Below are positions 43,612-53,434 of a stretch of 64,000 bases of DNA, one piece after another. Source of the DNA: CAWEYO01 sp963813315 (lineage in GTDB: Bacteria > Pseudomonadota > Alphaproteobacteria > Rhizobiales > Rhizobiaceae); contig CAWEYO010000010.1 in the NCBI GenBank assembly GCA_963813315.1, positions 1 to 64,000 of the forward strand, in the 5' to 3' direction. Below the pieces are notes generated by a model. It made no database searches and was not told where the DNA came from. It worked only from the letters and a program-made list of their open reading frames with translations. The position numbers and the translations under genes were made by a program. How positions within the stretch are numbered: position 1 is the stretch's first letter; each line of letters begins with the position of its first letter.

Positions 43612-43710
43612 AACCCGAAACCGGTTCCCACTTTTGGGTCCGATGCGCTGTTTCGTGTTTGAGCATCGGATTTCCCCGAAACCGGATCCCACTTTCGGGT
43701 CCGATGCCTT
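43612..43710. repeat. Two family A palindromes
   Basis: A partial copy (CCCGAAACCGGTTCCCACTTTTGGGTCCGATGC in pieces) at about 43616-43647 and a full copy at 43661-43709 lie between the convergent C40 peptidase and hydroxyacid dehydrogenase genes. Confidence 0.65.
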
Positions 43711-43717
43711 GGGCCTT

Positions 43718-44659
43718 TCAGTAACCCGCCGTCCGATCGACCACGTTCCGCAGCGGCTCGCCACGCTCGAAGGCATCCATCTGGTCGAGCATCGGCTGGA
43801 CGAGATGGGCGGGATCGGATGTTGCCGCGGCATGCGGTGTGACGAAGAGCCTGGGGTGGTTCCACAGCCGGCTCGCCTCGGGAATCGGCTCTGTCTCGAA
43901 CACATCGAGGCTGGCCTCCTTCAGCGTGCCGTCATCCAGCGCGCGCAGAATGTCAGCGTCGCTTTGCAGTTTGCCGCGGCCGGCATTGATCAGCACCGCG
44001 CCGCCGAGCTTGTTGCGGCGCCTGAGCTTGCGCAGCAAATCGTAGTTGACGATACCTTGCGTTTGCGGGGTGAGCGGCAACAGCACCACCAGAATGTCCG
44101 TCGAATTGAGAAAGGGGACTAGCCCGCTCTCGCCGTGAAAAGTGGCCACGTCAGGCATGTTGCTTTCTCGCCTGGTCCAGCCATTGACCCGGAAGCCCAG
44201 CGCAAGCAGTGCGCGAGCCGCGGCGCGCCCAAGCTGCCCCAATCCCATGATCCCCACCGAAATATCGTCCGCCGGCCTCTGCGGCGGCTCGTGCCAGACT
44301 TTGCGCGCCTGTTGCGATCTGTAGAGGAAGCCCTGCCTGTGGTGGTCGAGCACGCGCCAGACGATATACTCCGTCATATATTGGGTGAGGTTCTCCGCGA
44401 CCACGCGCACGATCGGCACATTCGGGAGCCCGGGATCCAGGAAGATGTGATCGACGCCGGCGCCGATCGAGAAAACAGCGCGAAGGTTCGGCAGGCTGGC
44501 GAGCAGGTTCGGCCGCTGTTTCCACACGATGGCATAGGTGATCGAGGGATCAGCGGGGCCTGCGGGTTCAAGCACGACCTTGCGCCTCGCCGACAGGAGT
44601 TCGTGCCACCGCTGCGGATTGAAGCCGGTCACGGCGAGAAGGATACGGCCCTTTTCCAT
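43718..44659 (-). CDS. D-2-hydroxyacid dehydrogenase (glyoxylate/hydroxypyruvate reductase type)
   Basis: The 313-residue protein has the NAD-binding motif GIMGLGQLGRAAARAL, the catalytic arginine region LINAGRGKLQ and the C-terminal TPHAAA. It resembles GhrA-type glyoxylate reductases. The gene starts 17 bases after the yejF stop on the same strand and so is probably the last gene of the peptide importer operon. Substrate assignment within the family is uncertain. Confidence 0.75.
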   Translation of the reverse strand: MEKGRILLAVTGFNPQRWHELLSARRKVVLEPAGPADPSITYAIVWKQRPNLLASLPNLRAVFSIGAGVDHIFLDPGLPNVPIVRVVAENLTQYMTEYIVWRVLDHHRQGFLYRSQQARKVWHEPPQRPADDISVGIMGLGQLGRAAARALLALGFRVNGWTRRESNMPDVATFHGESGLVPFLNSTDILVVLLPLTPQTQGIVNYDLLRKLRRRNKLGGAVLINAGRGKLQSDADILRALDDGTLKEASLDVFETEPIPEASRLWNHPRLFVTPHAAATSDPAHLVQPMLDQMDAFERGEPLRNVVDRTAGY

Positions 44660-44676
44660 GCCGGCGTTTCCTGTTG

Positions 44677-46305
44677 CTACTGGCTTACGACGCCTGTCGG
44701 CGCGGTCTCGATCCGGAAGGCTGCCGAAATCAGCGCCTTCGTATAGTCGCTTTGCGGCCTTGCGAAAATCTGTTCAGAGGTGCCGTATTCGACAATCTTG
44801 CCATTGCGCATGACGATCACGTCGTTCGCCAGCGCGCGGATCACCTTGAGGTCGTGACTGATGAAAAGATAGGCCAGATTGTGCCTGGCCTGTAGTGCCC
44901 TGAGCAGGTCGACCACCTGCGCCTGCACGCTCATGTCCAGCGCCGAAGTCGGTTCATCCAGCATGACAAAGCGCGGATTGAGCACCATGGCGCGAGCTAT
45001 CGCAATGCGCTGGCGCTGGCCGCCGGAGAATTCGTGCGGGTAGCGATGGCGCGTCTCAGGGTCGAGCCCGACCTCCTCGAGCACGTCGACGACACGCCGG
45101 TCGCGCTCTTCGGGCGAAAGCCCCGGCTCATGAATCGTCAGCCCTTCCTCGATGATTTCCGTGACCGACATTCGCGGACTGAGCGAGCCGAATGGGTCCT
45201 GGAAGACGATTTGCAGCTCGCGCCGAAGCGGCCGCATCTCCTTGAAAGAGAGGCGGTCGATGTCGCGCCCGTCGAAATGGATGCGGCCGTCGGAGGAAAT
45301 CATTCGGGAAAGCGCCAGGCCGAGCGTCGTCTTGCCCGAGCCGGATTCGCCAACGACGCCGAGGGTCTGTCCGGCGCGCACTACGACGTCGATCCCGTCG
45401 ACCGCCTTCACATGGTCGACAGTACGCCGGAAGAAACCCTGCTTGATCGGAAACCAGACCTTGATGCCGTCGCCTTTCATGACGGTCGGAGCAGCGGTGT
45501 CGGCCTTTGGTGGCCTGCCTTTCGGCTCCGCGGCCAGCAGGTGCCTCGTATAGTCGTGTCGCGGGTTGGCAAAAATTTCGGCGGTGGGGCCCGCCTCCAC
45601 GATCCTGCCCCCGGTCATTACGCAAACACGATCAGCGATCTTGCGGACGATCCCCAGGTCGTGCGTAATGAACAGCATCGACATGCCCTTGCGCGCCTTC
45701 AGGCGTGCCAGGAGCTCAAGGATCTGCGCCTGGACGGTGACGTCCAGCGCGGTCGTAGGCTCGTCGGCGATCAGCAGCTCCGGTTCGTTCGCGAGCGCCA
45801 TCGCGATCATCACGCGCTGCCGCTGTCCTCCGGAGAGCTGGTGTGGATAGGCCTGCAAACGCTTTTCAGGTTCCCGGATGCCGACTTCGTTCAAGAGTTC
45901 GAGCGTGCGCTTGCGCTGTGCCGCATCGCCCATGCCCTGATGCAGCTTCAGTACCTCGCCGACCTGCTGCTCGATCGTGTGCAACGGGTTGAGCGACGTC
46001 ATCGGCTCCTGGAAGATCATCGTGATCTTGTTGCCGCGCACGCGCCGCAACTCCTTCTCGCTGCGGGCCAGGAGATTCTTGCCGCTGAACAGGATTTCAC
46101 CGGAGGGATGACTTGCAGCCGGATAGGGCAGGAGCTTCAGGACGGAGAGCGCCGACACCGACTTGCCCGAGCCGGATTCGCCGACCAGCGCAACCGTTTC
46201 GCCCTTGGCGATGTCGAAGGAAATGTGGTCGACAGCAGTCGTGACCCTGCCGCCTTGGGCGAAGGCCACCGAGAGGTCGCGCACAGAGAGGAGGGGGGAG
46301 GTCAA
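44677..46305 (-). CDS. yejF: Peptide ABC importer, double ATP-binding protein YejF
   Basis: The 542-residue protein contains two ABC ATPase units: Walker A GESGSGKSVSA and LSGGQRQRVMIAMAL in the first, GESGSGKTTLGLA and FSGGQRQRIAIARAM in the second, each with a DEPT Walker B end. It powers the YejABEF importer, which in enterobacteria takes up peptides and microcin C. Its ATG overlaps the vapC stop by four bases (46302-46305), so it is translated after the toxin gene. Confidence 0.85.
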   Translation of the reverse strand: MTSPLLSVRDLSVAFAQGGRVTTAVDHISFDIAKGETVALVGESGSGKSVSALSVLKLLPYPAASHPSGEILFSGKNLLARSEKELRRVRGNKITMIFQEPMTSLNPLHTIEQQVGEVLKLHQGMGDAAQRKRTLELLNEVGIREPEKRLQAYPHQLSGGQRQRVMIAMALANEPELLIADEPTTALDVTVQAQILELLARLKARKGMSMLFITHDLGIVRKIADRVCVMTGGRIVEAGPTAEIFANPRHDYTRHLLAAEPKGRPPKADTAAPTVMKGDGIKVWFPIKQGFFRRTVDHVKAVDGIDVVVRAGQTLGVVGESGSGKTTLGLALSRMISSDGRIHFDGRDIDRLSFKEMRPLRRELQIVFQDPFGSLSPRMSVTEIIEEGLTIHEPGLSPEERDRRVVDVLEEVGLDPETRHRYPHEFSGGQRQRIAIARAMVLNPRFVMLDEPTSALDMSVQAQVVDLLRALQARHNLAYLFISHDLKVIRALANDVIVMRNGKIVEYGTSEQIFARPQSDYTKALISAAFRIETAPTGVVSQ

Positions 46306-46694
46306 AGCGCAGCCTCGACATCTGTCAAACTGAAATCATCGCCCTTGAAAAGCAGCGGCTCGCCGCGCGCCGTGGCGAGCGCATAGGCGAAGCAGTCGCC
46401 GAGATTGAGCTTCGCTGGATGATTACCTCTGCCGAATTTCAGGTAGGCCCTACGCGCGAGATAGGCCTGCTCGGCAGTAATCTGAGCAAGATCGATTCTC
46501 AACGCTCCAAGCAAAGGATCGAGTTCGCGGCCCTTCGCTGCCTCAGGACGGGAATCGACCCGAACGGCAGCTTCAAGGTAGTTTACCGGCGACATGGCAT
46601 GGCGGGCATTTCCTGCCAAAAGCAAGTCTTCCATCGCCGGTCCTTCCGGCTCCTCCAAGAGGATAGCCAAGGCTGCGGATGCGTCGACGATCAT
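46302..46694 (-). CDS. vapC: VapC-type PIN-domain ribonuclease toxin
   Basis: The 130-residue PIN protein begins MIVDASAALAILLEEPEGPA and shows the four acidic residues expected: D4, E41, D100 (LNLGDCFAYALA) and D119 (LFKGDD). VapC toxins cut tRNA or rRNA when their VapB partner is degraded. The gene overlaps vapB upstream (46691-46694) and yejF downstream (46302-46305), each by ATGA. A complete toxin embedded between two importer genes is unusual. Confidence 0.85.
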   Translation of the reverse strand: MIVDASAALAILLEEPEGPAMEDLLLAGNARHAMSPVNYLEAAVRVDSRPEAAKGRELDPLLGALRIDLAQITAEQAYLARRAYLKFGRGNHPAKLNLGDCFAYALATARGEPLLFKGDDFSLTDVEAAL

Positions 46695-46939
46695 TTGGGC
46701 AAACCAAGTTCGTCGTAGAGACCCGAATGATCACTCGTCAGGCCGGCCGGCGTCGGGCCCGACCGCTGCAGGATTTCCCGAACACGGGCCTTCTTGAGTC
46801 GGAAATCCTCATCCCTGCGAAGCCGTGCGAGTCTCTCCTCGAGAGCATGCTGGATTGCCGAAGTCAGGCTCTCGCCCGTCTGGGCGGCGACTTCCCTCGC
46901 CAGCCTTTCGACAGCCTCATTCTTTATATTCAGGCCCAT
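46691..46939 (-). CDS. vapB: VapB-type antitoxin
   Basis: The 82-residue protein begins MGLNIKNEAVERLAREVAAQ, the pattern of Rv0623-like VapB antitoxins, with a C-terminal tail (DHSGLYDELGLPK) that would cover the toxin site. GGAG lies 6 bases before the ATG at 46939; an in-frame ATG at 46951 has no ribosome site. It neutralises VapC and usually represses its own promoter. It starts 50 bases after the yejE stop. Confidence 0.8.
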   Translation of the reverse strand: MGLNIKNEAVERLAREVAAQTGESLTSAIQHALEERLARLRRDEDFRLKKARVREILQRSGPTPAGLTSDHSGLYDELGLPK

Positions 46940-46949
46940 TCGAGTCTCC

Positions 46950-46978
46950 ATGGTAGAAAGTTGTCGATTTTATACCAT
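46950..46978. promoter_or_regulatory. Candidate VapB operator/promoter
   Basis: ATGGTA at 46950-46955 is mirrored by TACCAT at 46973-46978, and the minus strand reads TATAAAAT within the repeat, a good -10 element. It sits between yejE and vapB and could let the toxin module and yejF be expressed separately from yejABE. Confidence 0.4.
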
Positions 46979-46988
46979 AGGTGTTGGC

Positions 46989-48140
46989 TCATTTGAACGT
47001 CTTGCGCGGATCGAATGCGTCGCGGCTCGCCTCGCCAACGAAAATCAGAAGCGACAGCATGAGCGACAGCGCGACGAAGCCGGTCATGCCGAGCCATGGT
47101 GCGTTGAGGTTGCGCTGCCCCTGACGCAGCAGCTCGCCGAGTGAGGCGGAGCCGGGGGGCAGTCCGAAGCCGAGAAAGTCGAGGGAGGTCAGCGTGGTGA
47201 TGGAGCCGTTGAGGATGAAGGGCAGGAATGTCAGCGTGGCCACCATCGCATTCGGCAGCAGATGCCGCAGCATGATGGTATGGTTCGGGACGCCGAGAGC
47301 GCGCGCGGCGTTCACATATTCGAAATTGCGAGCGCGCAGGAACTCCGCCCGCACAACACCGACCAGAGACACCCATGAGAAGGCCAGCATGATGCCGAGC
47401 AGGATGAAGAAGCCGGGCGGCAGCACGGCGGAGATGATCAGGATCAGATAGAGCACGGGGATCGCCGACCAGATTTCGATGAAGCGCTGGAAGAGCAGGT
47501 CGGTCCAACCGCCGAAATAGCCCTGCACGGCTCCGGCCGACACGCCGATGACGGTCGAGCACAATGTGAGCACGAGGCCGAACAGCACGGAAATGCGAAA
47601 GCCGTAGATGACGCGGGCGAAAACGTCGCGAGCCTGGTCATCGGTGCCAAGCCAGTTCCAGTTGCCGATCGTGCAGTTGGGGTCGTTGGCGCCCTGCGGA
47701 AAGCGGGCGCAGCGTGTGGCCCTGTCATAGAGCCAGGATGGCTTGGCGGGTGCTGCCTCGGGTATTTCGTTGTTGACCGTTTGGTATGAGTAGCGGATCG
47801 GCGGCCAGACAAGCCAGCCATTGGCGTTGATTTCGTCCGCGATGACGGGGTCGCGGTAGTCGGTGACCGCGAGGAAGCCACCGAACTTCTCTTCAGGATA
47901 GTCGACCAGCACCGGAAACAGGATTTCGCCCTTGTACGAGGCGATCAGCGGCTTGTCGTTGGCGATGAGCTCAGCGCAAAGCGAGAGCACGAACAGCACG
48001 AGGAATATCCACAAGGACCAGTAGCCGCGCCGGTTGGCCTTGAAATTCTCCCAGCGCCGCTGATTGAGCGGCGAGAGCCGTGGCTTCGCCGCGGTTTCCC
48101 GCACTTTGCCTGCCTCGGCCTTTTCCCGAATGTTCAACAT
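46989..48140 (-). CDS. yejE: Peptide ABC importer, permease YejE
   Basis: The 383-residue permease starts MLNIREKAEAG at 48140, with one N-terminal membrane segment (LWIFLVLFVLSLCAELIAN), a periplasmic stretch containing YEJ-family sequence (FPVLVDYPEEKFGG) and five more segments with the loop EYVNAARALGVPNHTIMLRH. Its start codon overlaps the yejB stop (TGATG). It forms the inner-membrane pore with YejB. Confidence 0.88.
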   Translation of the reverse strand: MLNIREKAEAGKVRETAAKPRLSPLNQRRWENFKANRRGYWSLWIFLVLFVLSLCAELIANDKPLIASYKGEILFPVLVDYPEEKFGGFLAVTDYRDPVIADEINANGWLVWPPIRYSYQTVNNEIPEAAPAKPSWLYDRATRCARFPQGANDPNCTIGNWNWLGTDDQARDVFARVIYGFRISVLFGLVLTLCSTVIGVSAGAVQGYFGGWTDLLFQRFIEIWSAIPVLYLILIISAVLPPGFFILLGIMLAFSWVSLVGVVRAEFLRARNFEYVNAARALGVPNHTIMLRHLLPNAMVATLTFLPFILNGSITTLTSLDFLGFGLPPGSASLGELLRQGQRNLNAPWLGMTGFVALSLMLSLLIFVGEASRDAFDPRKTFK

Positions 48141-49243
48141 CAGACGTCTCTCCGCTCGAAATCGATGCGCGGATCGATCCACGTGTAGATGAGGTCCGAA
48201 ATCAGGTTAACGAACAGGCCCAGCAGGGAAAAGATGTAGAGATTGGCAAAGACAACCGGATAGTCGCGGTCGAGCACGGAGCGGTAGCCAAGCAGGCCGA
48301 GCCCGTCGAGCGAAAAGATGTTCTCGATGAGCAGCGAGCCGGTGAAGAAGGCCGAAATGAATGCACCTGGAAAGCCGGCGATCACGATCAGCATGGCGTT
48401 GCGGAAGACATGTCCGTACAGCACCTGACGTTCGGACAGGCCCTTGGCGCGGGCGGTGATCACATATTGCTTGCGGATTTCGTCCAGGAACGAGTTCTTG
48501 GTCAGCAAGGTGGTCGTGGCGAATGCAGACAACACCATCGCGGTGAGCGGCAAGGTAAGATGCCAGAAATAGTCAACGATCTTTTCCGGCCACGACAACT
48601 GATCGAAATTTTCCGATACCAGGCCGCGCAGCGGAAACCAGTCAAAGAACGAGCCACCGGCAAACAGCACCATCAGCAGGATCGCGAACAGAAAGCCCGG
48701 TATGGCATAGCCGACGATGACGACGGCACTGGTCCAGACGTCGAAGGACGAGCCGTCTTTGACGGCCTTGCGGATGCCCAGCGGGATCGAGATCAGATAG
48801 GATAGCAGCGTGATCCAGAGCCCGATGGAAATTGAAACCGGCATTTTCTCGATGATCAGGTCGAGCACGGAGATCTTGCGGAAGAAGCTCTCGCCAAAGT
48901 CGAAGCGCGCGTAGTCCCACAGCATCTTGAAGAAGCGTTCGACCGGCGGCCTGTCGAAGCCGAATTGTTGTTCGAGCTTGGCGATGAACTCCGGGTCGAG
49001 GCCTTGCGCGCCGCGATATCTCGAGGACGTTTCGCCGCCGACGTCAAAATTGTTGCCGCCCGTGTCCGCGCCGCCGCCGCCCGAAATGCGGTCGGTGGAG
49101 TCGCCGCCCTGGCCCTGCAGCTTGGCGATCACCTGCTCGACAGGGCCGCCGGGCGCGAACTGGATGACGGCAAACGAGATCGCCATGATCCCGAAGAGCG
49201 TCGGGACCATCAGCAGGATGCGGCGGAGAATATAGGCGCCCAT
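48140..49243 (-). CDS. yejB: Peptide ABC importer, permease YejB
   Basis: The 367-residue permease starts MGAYILRRILLMVPTLFGIM, the typical first membrane segment of Dpp/Opp/Yej B subunits, and has the coupling loop YVITARAKGLSERQVLYGHV. A glycine- and serine-rich insert (residues ~42-72) is in the first periplasmic loop. It lies between yejA and yejE. Confidence 0.88.
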   Translation of the reverse strand: MGAYILRRILLMVPTLFGIMAISFAVIQFAPGGPVEQVIAKLQGQGGDSTDRISGGGGADTGGNNFDVGGETSSRYRGAQGLDPEFIAKLEQQFGFDRPPVERFFKMLWDYARFDFGESFFRKISVLDLIIEKMPVSISIGLWITLLSYLISIPLGIRKAVKDGSSFDVWTSAVVIVGYAIPGFLFAILLMVLFAGGSFFDWFPLRGLVSENFDQLSWPEKIVDYFWHLTLPLTAMVLSAFATTTLLTKNSFLDEIRKQYVITARAKGLSERQVLYGHVFRNAMLIVIAGFPGAFISAFFTGSLLIENIFSLDGLGLLGYRSVLDRDYPVVFANLYIFSLLGLFVNLISDLIYTWIDPRIDFERRDV

Positions 49244-49282
49244 CAGGCGAAAGCCTCCGAGGCGGGGCCGTGTCTATAACTG

Positions 49283-51178
49283 TCAGCTCTTGCCAATCGC
49301 CTTCGCCTTGTTTTCATCGAACCACCAAAGCGCCTCGACCGGAAATCCGTAGTCTGGCTTCGGCTCCTTGAATGCGAACATGTCCCAGAAGCCGGCCCGG
49401 TGATTCGCGGAATACCAATTTGGAATCCAGTCGAGCCGCGCACGCAAGACCCGGTCTAGCGCGCGCATCGCCACAGTCAGGCTTTCACGGTCCTTGGCGC
49501 GGCCGACAGCCTCGACCAGGGCGTCCACTGCCGGGTCCCTGGTGCCGGGCAGGTTTCGGGAGCTGGGGCTTGCCGCGCCGCGCGAATGGAAGAACAGCTC
49601 AACGTCATCGCGCGTCGGCGTCGCCGAGAAGGAGAACGCGACAGAGGTCATGTCGAAGTCGAATTCGGTCTGTCTCAGCGTGTACTGGGCGGAATCCACC
49701 ATGCGGATCGTGGCATCGATGCCGATTGCGCGCATGTTGCCAACGAAAGGCGTCAAGATGCGTGTGAAGGTCTCGTCTTCGACAAGGATTTCCAGCGTCA
49801 GCCGCTCGCCCTTTTCATTCTCGACCATGGCGCCGTTACGCTTCCAGCCGGCCTCCGCAAGCAGCCTCGACGCGGTGCCGAGCAGTTTGCGGTCACGGCC
49901 CGAACCGTCCGATGCCGGCTGCATCACAGCCTCGCCAAACGCCTCCTTCGGTACCTGGTTGCGTAGCGGCTCGAGAAGGGCGAGTTCGTTCGCCGACGGC
50001 ATTCCCTCCGCGCGATAGTCCGACCGCTCGAATGTCGAATGCGACCGCTGATAAGCCCCATAGAAGAGATTGCGGTTTGTCCATTCGAAGTCGAAGCAAA
50101 GGGCAACCGCCTTGCGGACCCGCAGATCGCGGAAGCGTTCCCGTCGCTGATTGAGCGCCATTGCCTGCATGGAAGGACGCTTTTCGCCCGGAAACTCCCG
50201 TTTCACGACCTTGCCCTCCTTCAGTGCCGGAAAGTCATAACCCGTCGCCCAGGTGCGCGAGACGAATTCCTGCCGGTAGAGCACCTCGCCCTTCTTGAAA
50301 GCCTCGAACCCCGCCTGCCGGTCGCGATAGAACTCGATCCGGATGCGATCGAAATTGAAAAGACCCCGGTTGACCGGCAGGTGTTGGCCCCAATAGTCGG
50401 CGACCCGCTCAAATTCGATGGTCTGCCCGGCAGAGACGCGACCTACCTTGTAGGGCCCGGACCCGAGCGGTGGGGTAATGAGGGCAGCCTCGAAGGAATT
50501 GGCCTCGTAGAAGGCCTTCGAGACGATCGGAAATTCGACGACCGTCAGGACGGTCCGGTCGGACTGCTTGCCGTCGAATTTCAGGCGTACGGTGTGCGAA
50601 TTGACCGCCTCGGCCGCGGCGAGATGGAGCAGCGGAAGCTGCAGGTCGTAGTGACCTTTTTCCTTGTAGGTCTGAAGCGTAAAGACAACATCGTCGGCGG
50701 TCAGTGGGGTTCCGTCATGGAAATGCGCTGCCGGCCGGAGCTTGAATTCGAACGTGTTGCGGTCGTCCGAGATGGAGACGGAATTGGCCAGCAGGCCGTA
50801 GACCGCATCCGGTTCATCGAGCGCTCGCACCATCAGCTGGTCGAAACACATCTCCATGCGCGGCGGACCATCGCCCTTCGGCGTGAAGCAGTTCAATGTG
50901 TTGAAGGTGAGTACGCTCTGGTTGTAGACCCAGTTGGGAGGCGAGAAATTGAACATACCGCCCTTCGGCGCGTTCGGGTTCACATAGTCGAAATGCTCGA
51001 AATCCGGCGGATATTTCAGGTCGCCGAAAGCCGACAGGCCGTGGAGCTCCGCGCCGGTCCGGGTTTGAGCGAAGGCGCGGCCCGGAAACAGCGCCGCGGC
51101 GGCACCGGCGGCGCCGAGCGCCAGGAAATCTCGTCGGGCAAGACGCAATGCTGGCATCGTCCAAGGTTCCGTTTTCAT
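49283..51178 (-). CDS. yejA: Extracellular peptide-binding protein YejA, Tat-exported copy
   Basis: The 631-residue precursor has a twin-arginine signal RRDFLALGAAGAAAALFPGR ending at an AFA cleavage site, and the family block FDYVNPNAPKGGMF. It is a family 5 solute-binding protein of the YejA type. It is directly upstream of yejB. The start is uncertain between 51178 (MKTEPW) and the ATG nearer the Tat motif. A second yejA copy (with a Sec signal) lies upstream and is frameshifted. Confidence 0.85.
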   Translation of the reverse strand: MKTEPWTMPALRLARRDFLALGAAGAAAALFPGRAFAQTRTGAELHGLSAFGDLKYPPDFEHFDYVNPNAPKGGMFNFSPPNWVYNQSVLTFNTLNCFTPKGDGPPRMEMCFDQLMVRALDEPDAVYGLLANSVSISDDRNTFEFKLRPAAHFHDGTPLTADDVVFTLQTYKEKGHYDLQLPLLHLAAAEAVNSHTVRLKFDGKQSDRTVLTVVEFPIVSKAFYEANSFEAALITPPLGSGPYKVGRVSAGQTIEFERVADYWGQHLPVNRGLFNFDRIRIEFYRDRQAGFEAFKKGEVLYRQEFVSRTWATGYDFPALKEGKVVKREFPGEKRPSMQAMALNQRRERFRDLRVRKAVALCFDFEWTNRNLFYGAYQRSHSTFERSDYRAEGMPSANELALLEPLRNQVPKEAFGEAVMQPASDGSGRDRKLLGTASRLLAEAGWKRNGAMVENEKGERLTLEILVEDETFTRILTPFVGNMRAIGIDATIRMVDSAQYTLRQTEFDFDMTSVAFSFSATPTRDDVELFFHSRGAASPSSRNLPGTRDPAVDALVEAVGRAKDRESLTVAMRALDRVLRARLDWIPNWYSANHRAGFWDMFAFKEPKPDYGFPVEALWWFDENKAKAIGKS

Positions 51179-51203
51179 CAGGCCGCGTCTCAATTGGCGA
51201 GCT

Positions 51204-51510
51204 AGGGTGTGTGGAGATTCAGGTCAGGCCGAGCCGAAAATGGCGGTTTTCGAGAACCGGCACGCAGCGTACGTTTGGGTACGTGAGTACCGCAGAAGAC
51301 TGCCATTTGCAGGCCGGCATCACCTGAATACCAACACACCCTAGTGTGGTGGATTTGAAGTTCCTGTCATTTCCATGGCATCCGCGTTCAGGAACTTCAA
51401 ATCCGTAAACCACACTAGATTCAATAAGTTGCTAGTGTGGCTTTGAATCCGAAATTCGATCCGAGCCTCGCTCCAAAGCGATACGAATTTCGGATTCGCC
51501 ACACTAGTAT
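51204..51510. repeat. Family C element and two family D palindromes
   Basis: The family C element spans 51204-51345 (TAGGGTGTGTGGAGATTCAGG to ATACCAACACACCCTA in short pieces) with an inner GTACGTTTGGGTACGTGAGTAC region. Family D copies span 51343-51416 and 51433-51507, each bounded by AGTGTGG and CCACACT. The three elements stand side by side in 300 bases between the two yejA genes. Confidence 0.75.
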
Positions 51511-53382
51511 TTGGTCGCAAGGGCGGCCTCCTTCTTGGGATCGATCCACCAGGAATCGATGTCGACGCCGATATAGGCGGGCTGTTTCTCGGGCATTCCG
51601 AACTTGTTCCAGTAGGCAAGCCACACGACCGCCCGATGCCATTGCGGCACCACGTAGAAGTTCCACAACAGCACGCGGTCCAACGCACGGGTAGCGGCGA
51701 CGAGGTCGTCGCGGTCAGTGGCAAAGATAACCCGTTCTGAAAGCTCGTCTATGACGGGGTCCTTGATTCCCATGAGATTGCGCGATCCAGGCGTATCGGC
51801 GGCTTTCGAGCTCCAGAAGTCCCGCTGCTCGTTGCCTGGCGATTGCGATTGCGCAAAATTCGATGTCACCATGTCGAAATCGAAATTGCGGATGCGGTTG
51901 ACGTACTGGCTGGGGTCGACGATGCGAAGTGACGCGTCGATGCCGATCTTGCGCAAAGTCGCGACATAGGAGTTCGAGATAACCTCGTCGGTCGGGTTGT
52001 TGCCGAGGATTTCGATCTTGAATTGCTGGCCGGTTTTTTCGTTTGTCATGCGGCCGTTCTGGATTTTCCAGCCGGCCTCGCCGAACAACTGGACGACGCG
52101 ACGCAGATGCTGCCGTTCGGCCTGCGGATTGTCATAGACCGGAAGCTTGAATTCGGCCGTAAATAGCTCGGGCGGCAGCTTGTCCTTGTATTTATTCAGG
52201 ATTTCAAGCTCCTTGCCTGACGGGAGACCCTTTGAAGCAAGCTCGCTGTTTTCGAAATAGCTGTCTGTGCGGGTGTTGAAGCCAAAGAACAGCTTGCGGT
52301 TCATGCTTTCAAAATCCAGCGCATATGTCAGCGCCTGTCGAACACGGCGGTCCTGGAACTGCGGCCGGCGCAGGTTCATGACAAACCCCTGCATCGGCGC
52401 GCCCGAGGTTGTAGGGAAGTCCTTCTTGATCACGTCGCCGGCTTTGATGGCCGGAAAATTGTAGAATGTCGCCCAGCGGCGGGAGCTGGCTTCGGACCGT
52501 ACATCCTCGTAGCCGCCTTTGGTGAAGGCCTGCCACTCGGCGTTGTCGTCCTGAATGTAGACGAATCTCCGCCGTTCGAAGTTGTGCCGGCCGACATTGA
52601 CGGGCAGGTCAGCCGCCCAATAATCCGGGACCCGAGACCAGACAATCTCCGAGCCGGGTTTGAAGCTCGCGATCTTGTAGGCTCCGGACCCGAGAGGCGG
52701 TTCGAGCGTCGGCTGGGTGATGTCGCGCTTGTTTCCCGCCGCGTCGGTGCCCTCCCACCAATGCTTCGGCAGCACGGCGAGATCGCCGATGATGTGCGGC
52801 AGTTCGCGATTGCCCTTCTGGTTGAAGCGAAATTCCACCTCGCGGTCAGAGATTGCGACGGCTTCGGTTACATTGGCGAAGTAGCGATTATAGGCCGGGC
52901 TGCCAGCCTTCAGAGTGTTGAAGGACCAAACGACATCCTCGACTGTAATCGGCTTCCCGTCATGCCATCTGGCGCGCAGAGTCCAGACGGTACACGGCCG
53001 AGGAATAGTCATCCGGATATTTGAATGCTTCGGCAACCAGCGGATGGCTGGTGCTCGGCTCGTCCGTGGCCTGCTCCATCAGCGTATCGTAAAGCAGGCC
53101 GCCGCCGAAGCCCTGCACAGCCAGGCCGGCGGCCGCACTCCCTCGAACGATATACGGATTGAAACTGTCGAAAGTGCCGGTCGCGATTGCGTTGATCGTT
53201 CCGCCCTTCGGCGCGTCAGGATTCACATAGTCATAGTGCTTGAAGCCATCGCCATATTTCAATTCGCCGATCAGCGTGGAAGTCGTGCGCCATTCGTCTT
53301 CCGCGCGTGCCGCAGGGATTGCCGCAGTCATCAGCGCGGCAAGGCAGGTCATTCCGAAAAACCGGGTCAAACGAGCCGTCAT
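51504..53382 (-). pseudogene. Second YejA-type peptide-binding protein, frameshifted
   Basis: The N-terminal part has a Sec signal (MTARLTRFFGMTCLAALMTA ... ARA) and the family block HYDYVNPDAPKGGTINAIAT, ending in frame at SAVYRLD. The remainder (RARWHDGKPITVEDVVWSFN to the end) is in another frame. Removing one base near 52980 restores 625 residues. It is a paralogue of the downstream yejA. The C-terminus overlaps a family D repeat. Whether it is a true pseudogene or a sequence error is open. Confidence 0.75.
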
Positions 53383-53434
53383 CCAAACCTCTGTGCTGCC
53401 GCACCTCAATCTCACACACATTAGTTCATTCGCC

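Noticed and set aside
46950..46978. vapB start at 46951
   Set aside because: It overlaps a candidate operator and has no ribosome site, while GGAG stands 6 bases before the ATG at 46939.
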